Shown here one piece after another: positions 57,199 to 64,000 of a stretch of DNA of 64,000 nt; the first letter of the stretch is position 1; every line of letters starts with the position of its first letter. This stretch comes from Acorus gramineus (Eukaryota > Streptophyta > Magnoliopsida > Acorales > Acoraceae). The notes under the pieces are model-generated. The model did no database searches and was not told where the DNA came from. It worked only from the letters and a program-made list of their open reading frames with translations. The stretch is from contig CM060855.1 of assembly GCA_030737835.1 (NCBI GenBank), positions 16,993,438-17,057,437 of the forward strand, in the 5' to 3' direction. Position numbers and translations under genes: made by a program.

Positions 57199-60100
57199 TT
57201 ATGCTGTCCGCAGTGGTGGAGAAACCAATATGACACCATCTCCCCTAACAAAAAGAAATGGCACGTTGCGCTTTGTCGTCTGAAAATATATGGAGCAAAT
57301 GCTGGTCAGGCCTCAAATAGGTTAAGAGCATCCAATATCATTAAAGCCACGGTCTAGTGAGTCCTTTTTTGCTTGATTTCAGTGACTGCTCGGGTGTTTA
57401 AATCTTCATAATGGTGAGTCACATAACAAGACCAATAATACATATGAAAAGGGTGCTTGATACACTCAGCCCTAACCTGGTCATACATCCTTGATCTCAT
57501 GTGAACTAGGTTTAGGCTACAAAAAATATAAACAAGGTATGCACCAAACAATTCATTAGAGTATACACTTCATTTTTGTCAAGGTATGTACTTCACTAGA
57601 CAAGTATATACTTTCATAAAAATTTAAAACATGTTGAGATTACAAAAGTGACTACAGGAATGACCAACATTTTACGGAAATTATTTAAATCAATTGGGAA
57701 TGCGAGATGATAGAAAAGTTTAGCATCAGGGAAGACTCATTTGATAGTGGATTTGCTCCACCAATTATACATTGTTTTTTATGTGCAACTTTAATAGTAG
57801 GGTTGACATGCCTTGACATCACATAGGATATGCATGCAAGTCACGTAAATGTGTGCTTTCCCATTCAAAATTAAGAAGTCTAATTAATTATCATTTCCTG
57901 TTCCATCCTAAATTTCTTTTTTATGATTAATGATAATGTGATGACATGATAAGATAGTTTTTGTTATCCTCATTTATCAATGATTCCAGATAATCTTCCG
58001 CGATCACTGATTTACTTATTTAAAATTATGAGAAACAAATATGGTATAAAGACAGTGAAGAAATAATACTCTATAAATCTTTTAGCTAAATGGCTCTAGG
58101 TATACAGTAATTTCATGTAAAATATTCTTCCTAAACTGAATTCAACAAAAGTTACTCTTTTGGGGCCAAATTATTGGTTTCTCAAAACAAAAAATTCCCA
58201 AACCAAGGAAAATCTTAGTTTGTCTTACACTCCTTCCTGGACAAAAAAAAAAAAAACCTTAAAGATCCTATGTGTTTCTTTATCCAAATCGAACCCCTCA
58301 CACCTATACAAGCTTGTGCATTCTATACCTGAGTATCAGTGGATCACGTAAAGAAGAGAATCAACAAAAAGTTCATTCATAGAATAAAGTATTGCGAAGT
58401 GTTACAGCAGGAAATAAAGTGATTTAAAGCATACCCGAACAATTTCCTCATATGTTTCATCGTCAATTTCCACTGTGGTTATGATTTCTTCAACTTCTCC
58501 GAGTATCATGTTCAAATGCTGATCATATGCCTGCATAATAAGAACAAGCAGATCATGAGTTATAAAATGAATTATTTTAAAATAAAGGTCAGTCGTACAT
58601 ATAGTGGAAGGAACATGCGTCTCAAAGTTCCTAAATATATTCTCCTCCATCACAAAGCCCAAACTGAAAGACCATCTCCCAATAACAAAGATGATTTTCT
58701 AGAGCTTAATCCATAACTGGCCCTTATTCTTGGGTTTTCTTAAAAACCATAAAAAAAAATTTAAATAACCATTAACTGAAATTAAATTTAAAAAGGACCA
58801 TTTAAGCTCCATGTAAACGGCTCGTTAGATAGCCTTCCCATTTTTTTATAAATAGGCAGATCCCCAATCCAGGCTTCACTTTGACAAAAAAAAAAAATTT
58901 AAAGAACCATGAAACCGGTACCCAAGTACAACAGTTTGCTTTTTACAAGTTGCATGAAATTGGTATTTGGGGTTCCTTCAACCACTGAAGTCAGGAAACT
59001 GGTATTTGGGGTACCCGCTCCATATGGATTATACATTAAAAAAAATTCAATCATTTCTGTTTAGAAAATGAAATGAAAGAAAAAGAAAAAACAATATGAT
59101 TCGCACATACTAGAATTTTATCAACTGGATCCAGTTTATCCACTTTTTAATAAAGAATCTAGATTGAGGCTCCTGCTTCATGGTTGAATTATTCATCAAC
59201 TGCATGAAGCTGGTATTCGGTATTTGGATACCAGCTTCATGGCTTTTAAAAAAAATACTGATTTGAAGCTGGGAACTCCAATCCCAACTTCATTGTGTTT
59301 TTTTTTTTTAAAAAACATTCAAATTAACATCAGGATTCGCAATCAATACTTCACATACCTATTTAAAAATGGGGAAAAAAGAAGAGGAAAAGACCTGGAT
59401 AATCATCAATGATAAAGACTTCACATGCCTCAGTGGCAGTCAGACAATCATTTTTTTTCAATTGTGAGATGGAGAGAGACAACAAACACAGAGAAATTAG
59501 TATTATGTGATTTGCAAAATGACACCGTATTCTTTTGCGTGTGTAAGCGTGATGTAGCGCATTACCAAATTATGTACATAACAACCCACAAGGTGTCACC
59601 AGTATGATATGTACAACCATCAATTTAGAAGTGAAGATGAAGATAACTCTAAAAGATTTAGTTTTGGCATTAGTTTTCAAGTAAAATTTTATGCAGAAAA
59701 CATATAGTTGCCTCTCGGTTTTAGTAAAAAAATGATTAACTTGTGGCTTCATCCAACCTGCCAAATTACTTGAGTTTGTACCTGTTTGAGATATACTGAA
59801 ACCTGTTACCAAACAAATTTTCAATCACTCTGAGTAAAAATAGCCTGTTCCAAATTGAATTGGCAAATTTTTAAGCCATGGTCCAAATACCACATGTTAG
59901 AGAGAACCGGAAAGAAGGAAATGCAAAAGGATCTCATAACAAGCAAAACCTCCCTACAAATAGCAATTACTGCAAAAACAAGTACAAGGGACCTGCTCCA
60001 ACATGGGAGAATCGACGAGGAATTGCAAAACTGTGCAAACTGAAAGTGAAATGACCTAGTGATATTTAATTTCCATTGCAGCATCATTGGAAATTTAGGA

Positions 60101-62160
60101 CTAAATATCTTCGAGAGTTAGATAGGTCCATATGGGACAATGACTGATATCCTTTCTTAACTATATAGGCCAAACTGATTTCCTTCGAAACTGAATTGCA
60201 GGTACCATCACAGTGTAGAAGGTGATGCTTTAAAGGGGACTTAGGTAAGTAGGTAACATGATCTGATTGGGTAACAGAGGCGCATCCAATGAACTGATGA
60301 GTTCATGTCAAACTTTGTGCAATCAGACTATAGAAATTTTACACACAGAAAAATGGAAAATAAAGTGGCAGATGACCTAGCCAAGTAAAGAGCATTCCGT
60401 GGAGTATTAATCTGTATCACACATCTGCAGAACATAAAAGTGAGTTTCACATTATAATCTTGATTTAGCTCTCTGCAATTCCTTGTTTATGGTGTAGCAT
60501 ATCATGGAGAAACTGTCCAAAACATCAGGCTTACCATGTTATATTGCTCAGAGCACCAGGCATCAATAAAGCAAGATCACCATATCGAGTGTACCAAAGG
60601 ACGAGATAAGCAGCATAAAATTTGAGGTCAATGATGAGAGGAGGGGAGGACATAGCTTGATTGGAAGTGTTGCTTAAAATTTAAAAAAAAAAATAACAAT
60701 ACTTGACCTTGGACAACTATTCATGGTAGAATGTTTGAGAGATGTTAACAGAAAAGAGAGCTGGGAAATCTTATAAGAAATCCCAATGAAACCTATATTT
60801 TAAAGTTGTTTGATAAGAATCCTTTTCACTATAACCTGACGTGTTGAGCAATATCATACCCTGTATATCATTCATATAATCAGATCATTGAAAAGCACCA
60901 ACTACTTCAAAAATTAATCACCAATCACGCTTCATTTTGTTCTTTAGTATCTCCCTTCTAGTTCTTCTAATTCATTGTAACAACACCTCTCCAAAATTTC
61001 TTACTAGTCCACATATTCAGCAAATCATTAACACTCGGGCTCTGCTAGAACCAGCCCTACTTTTAAGTTTTAACCCCATTTCTCGCCCCAAGATAAATAA
61101 GTCTTTATTAGGAAGGTAAATGAATTCAATTAGATTCCAAATGAATTTATTCAAAAATTACCTTCCGAATGAAGACATATACAAAAACCAACAAAAGAAA
61201 AAGAAAGAGAAAGAAAAAGCAAATTAAAAAGAGCATAATACATGAAAGAACTACTTCTAGTCTCCAACACCCCAAAAATTCTTAGCTGGCCACTAATAAA
61301 TCCCCCTCCAATCTCACTAAAGAAGCCCCAACACATTTTGTTGAAACAATAAATAGGACTAAAAGTATGGCTAGTTAGACATCATCCTTGCCGCTTAGAC
61401 CTAGCATAATATTCAAAAGTTATGCCATTTGTAAAGGTAGCATAACCTAAAAACAAGGAACTCATGCTTCACAAACCCAAAAAGGAACTCATGCTAAAAG
61501 AAGTAAACCCATATCTTACTCATGAGTTGTAGATGCTGACTACCATAACCACCTAGCATGTTGCAAATGCTGCTGTATACAATTTTTGAACTATAAAGAA
61601 GAACTAAAATAAAATAACATAATTGACAATACAAACTCCCATAGAAATACAAATCCAGATCAGTTTGAAGTGGGGAAAATTCAAAGATCAAAAAAAGACC
61701 AACTGAATTGAAACATCAACTGAACAGACCACCAAAAAAACACATTATTGAAGAAGTTGAACTACCCAATTGATAAAGAACTTCCCCAAACCTAACTAGA
61801 TATCATCAAAAACAACAAAAATCTGCAAACCCACTCAATCAAAACACCCAAACAATCCAAAAAGATTTATATTTTTAAAGTAAACCCACAAACAGTGCTC
61901 CATAAAAAAAATAATCACAACCCAGTTGAGTTCAAACTTCAAATGACGACACAGTAAAAACTTAAGAACCTAAGAATCCGAAATTCCAAATCGATTGAAC
62001 ATTTAAAGAAAAAAAAATAAAATTGAACAGGTGGAAACTTAACGTGAAGTTTGCCGCGGAGCTCCCGATCGGAGCGGAGCTTGACGTAGATCCTCTCGTC
62101 GAGGCTCAGCCTTATCAGATCCAACGGTTCCTTCACCGCGCTCTCCTCCTCGCTCGCCAT
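57199..62160 (-). CDS. LSM3: U6 snRNA-associated Sm-like protein LSm3, complete
   Basis: Subunit of the LSm1-7 ring (cytoplasmic mRNA decapping and decay) and the LSm2-8 ring (U6 snRNA stability and splicing in the nucleus). Three exons: 62160..62044, 58530..58435 and 57279..57199, giving 97 residues, the usual length. The Sm1 motif spans [40 protein letters not shown]; the Sm2 motif is [16 protein letters not shown] near the C-terminus. All introns are GT-AG and in phase 0. The first intron is 3.5 kb, long for so small a gene, and contains short repeats but no recognised gene. The start is set at MASEEES by family similarity; an in-frame Met eight codons upstream (62184) is less likely. Confidence 0.95.
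59203..59241. repeat. Perfect 14-bp inverted repeat in LSm3 intron 1
   Basis: CATGAAGCTGGTAT and ATACCAGCTTCATG are separated by 11 bases. Related phrases ('gcatgaaattggtatttggg', 'gaaactggtatttggggta', 'gaagctgggaactcc') recur between 58950 and 59290, so the hairpin arose within a small repeat cluster. Confidence 0.9.
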
Positions 62161-62278
62161 CTCCCTCTCACAAAACAGTCTCAAGTTGATTATTAGGGTT
62201 TCAGAGGCAAGAGCGTATGATTTGTTACCACTTGCAAGTAGAGGAGGGATTTAGAGCCTCTGCTTCTTCCTTTAAAAT

Positions 62279-62284
62279 CACGTG
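62279..62284. promoter_or_regulatory. G-box (CACGTG) upstream of LSM3
   Basis: TCACGTGACC, about 120 bp upstream of the LSM3 ATG. A common core-promoter-proximal site in plants; binding is inferred. Confidence 0.4.
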
Positions 62285-62458
62285 ACCGATTTTCCATGAG
62301 ATGATGTGGTAAATAATAATAAAAATCAAACATGTTATAAATATATAAAAAACAAATACATTATCCAAACTCTCGAAAGGAGTATCTCACACAAATGAAA
62401 TTATATTTTTAATGTGTTTTTTAATATAAAATCAAATTATTATTAAAAAATAAAAAAT

Positions 62459-62920
62459 GATATGTCCAGCCACTTGTGTAGTCTTAATTACAGTCCACAT
62501 CATTTTTTTTTTTTAATTATACACTCTCTTAATGAAAGATATTTTGTTATATGAAATAAAGTATATATTGACATACAATAGTATTTCTTTTTTTTTTTTA
62601 CTTTGAAAAAGTTAAAAAAATAAATTAATCCGCTTCCAATCCATATCCAAAAATTAGAAATTATCCGGTGTTTAAATATAAGGAGTATGGATACGTATAT
62701 CAATTTATATGATATGAAAAAGAGCATTGATACACTCAGTTTATTTTGTAACATGTTTTGCATCCTCATATGCTATAATAACGTAGTACGTACCATGCTA
62801 TCATAGTATATGAGGTTTTATAATAATATATGACGTAAAAAATCTATCATTTTTTTAATTTAAAAAAAAATATTAATGTGCTTTAGTATATATTTTATTT
62901 CATATAACAGTAAACAATTC
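62459..62920. mobile_element. MITE family A, copy 4 (rearranged)
   Basis: The left part (62459-62620) begins 'gatatgtccagccacttgtg' in the same orientation as the 22088 copy. The right part (62760-62915) carries 'cctcatatgctataataacg' and 'ttagtatatattttatttcatataacag' in the orientation of the 7376 copy. The two parts are separated by about 140 bp of unrelated sequence. This looks like two partial copies or an inverted rearrangement. Confidence 0.5.
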
Positions 62921-62929
62921 ATTTGAAGC

Positions 62930-63283
62930 TTTTGGTGGTTTTCATGTCCCAAACACTCGAATCAGTGGTTGTACTGGTCCTATTCCATCGATAGTTATTG
63001 CAGGATTGGCTGGAGATCTGACGATGGCACGAGATGTTTTAGGAATTGGTGATGGTTGTAGTTAGGGTTTGAGGAGGACCCAATGAAGGACATGAAATTT
63101 TGGCCGCCTTCTTTCACTAGAGAGATTGGTGGTGGTGGTGTTGGTGGTTGGAGAGGGGAAACATGGGTTGTTGTTGTTGTTGTTGATAAAGGTGGTGTCG
63201 GTGGTAGTCTTCAAATTAAGGTGGAGTTTGAGGTGGTGGTAATGCTGTTGAAAGTTCAATGTGTTGAGGGCTTGTTCCATACG
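62930..63283. other. Coding-like fragment of unknown origin
   Basis: Less AT-rich than its surroundings. On the plus strand 62940-63060 reads AFGGFHVPNTRISGCTGPIP and on to a stop (TAG at 63062). On the minus strand 63280-63062 is a 72-codon frame with a run of Asn codons (from a GTT microsatellite near 63170). Neither is recognised. It may be a gene remnant cut by the hAT-type element at 63284. Confidence 0.3.
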
Positions 63284-63681
63284 TAGGGGTGGTAAATGAA
63301 TCGAATGAGTCGAGCTTTGACATGTTCAAGCCCGGCTCATTTATAAACGAGTCGAGTAGAGCTGAGTTGAGCTCACGAGCCTCAACGAGCCTAGCATTCT
63401 TCTTCATTTTAGGGTTTTTAGGGATTGAAAACAAAAGAACCAAGTTCATGAGCCTAAACGAGCATTGCTTTGTATTAATTTAATGTTTTGATTTTATAAA
63501 GGAGTTTAGTCAAGTTTTAACTAAGTTTTTTATAACACAACGAGTTGAATTTGAACACAAAATGAAGCTCGATCCAGGTCCCGAGCCTAATCGAGCTTTA
63601 AAAATTATTCAAGTTTGCTCATTTGTCTAATTGAACGAGCCTGAACGAGCTCAAATTGAGCCGAACCCGAGTGGCTTGGTT
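63284..63681. mobile_element. hAT-type non-autonomous element, copy 3 (interrupted)
   Basis: Begins TAGGGGTGGTAAATG and follows the same GAGC-rich text as the 8504 and 22366 copies. It stops at '...gtggcttggtt', where the family normally continues to 'catttaccaccccta'. Another element starts exactly there, so the right end should lie beyond the window. Confidence 0.75.
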
Positions 63682-64000
63682 CAGGGCCGGCCCTGAGATA
63701 AGAAAATCTAGGTGGGGCCCTAGGCCAACTCATAAAATGGGGCCCTATATATGTATATTAAAATTTTTGAGTTAATGTTTTAATCATGTTAGTAATAAAA
63801 AAATCAAGACTAAGCAAAAAATTCATCGAGTTCTTCTTTAAAAAGAAAAAAAATCACAAAAATAAGATCATTTCTTTTATAGAAAATAAATAAATCCCTA
63901 TAAAATAGAGTATACTAAAAATATATTCAATATATAAAGATACAGATGAAATTTTTTAAAAATCACAAAAAAAAATACTTTTCATAATGATGCCAACAAA
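63682..64000. mobile_element. Start of a second hAT-type element, runs off the window
   Basis: Starts CAGGGCCGGCCCTGAG, a palindromic end found in plant hAT elements, then 'gtggggccctaggcc' and AT-rich sequence. The other end is outside the window. Inserted in the preceding element. Confidence 0.55.

Overview
This is a nuclear segment of a flowering-plant genome. Its genes are spliced, with GT-AG introns of about 90 bp to more than 3 kb. Their products match plant-specific families, and the sequence between them is AT-rich and full of small TIR elements, hAT-type elements, one short LTR retrotransposon and one LINE. The species cannot be named from the sequence. I read six protein-coding genes (five complete, one cut by the window edge) and one microRNA gene. 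Exons were assembled by hand from reading frame, splice sites and family similarity, so exon edges are good to a few bases but have no transcript support.

Layout: 1-1200 (minus) holds the 5' part of a plastid-type FAD/NAD(P)-binding oxidoreductase. 2062-5080 is a PIF/Harbinger-like TIR element carrying a nested LTR. 9305-9397 (minus) is a MIR166 hairpin. 11970-18500 (minus) is a WVD2-like (TPX2 family) microtubule protein gene with a 5'-UTR intron. 18.5-28.6 kb is a transposon-rich gap: MULE-type element, MITEs, three hAT-type elements, and a 1.3-kb LTR element with almost no retroviral coding sequence. It also holds broken copies of pieces of the two genes to its right. 29092-30581 (plus) is an Alba-domain protein. 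31046-39240 (minus) is a complete 12-exon ureidoglycolate amidohydrolase (UAH). 43791-54024 (plus) is AUGMIN subunit 7, with a decayed LINE in its last intron. 57199-62160 (minus) is LSm3. 62.4-64 kb is again transposon territory, including one hAT-type element inserted in another.

The genes do not form a pathway. They are unrelated housekeeping or developmental genes: ureide catabolism, spindle and cortical microtubules (two genes), RNA binding, U6 snRNP and mRNA decay, and leaf-polarity microRNA. Alba and UAH are tail to tail with 465 bp between stop codons. UAH and AUG7 are head to head across a 4.5-kb repeat-filled gap. AUG7 and LSm3 are tail to tail.

I found no new biological system. 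The most informative features are the unannotated MIR166 locus, the decayed partial duplication of the Alba-UAH neighbourhood (with the UAH pieces in permuted order), exon-containing tandem duplications inside UAH and AUG7 introns that create decoy exons, a probable frameshift in the last exon of the WVD2-like gene, and a set of TIR families with recognisable target-site duplications.
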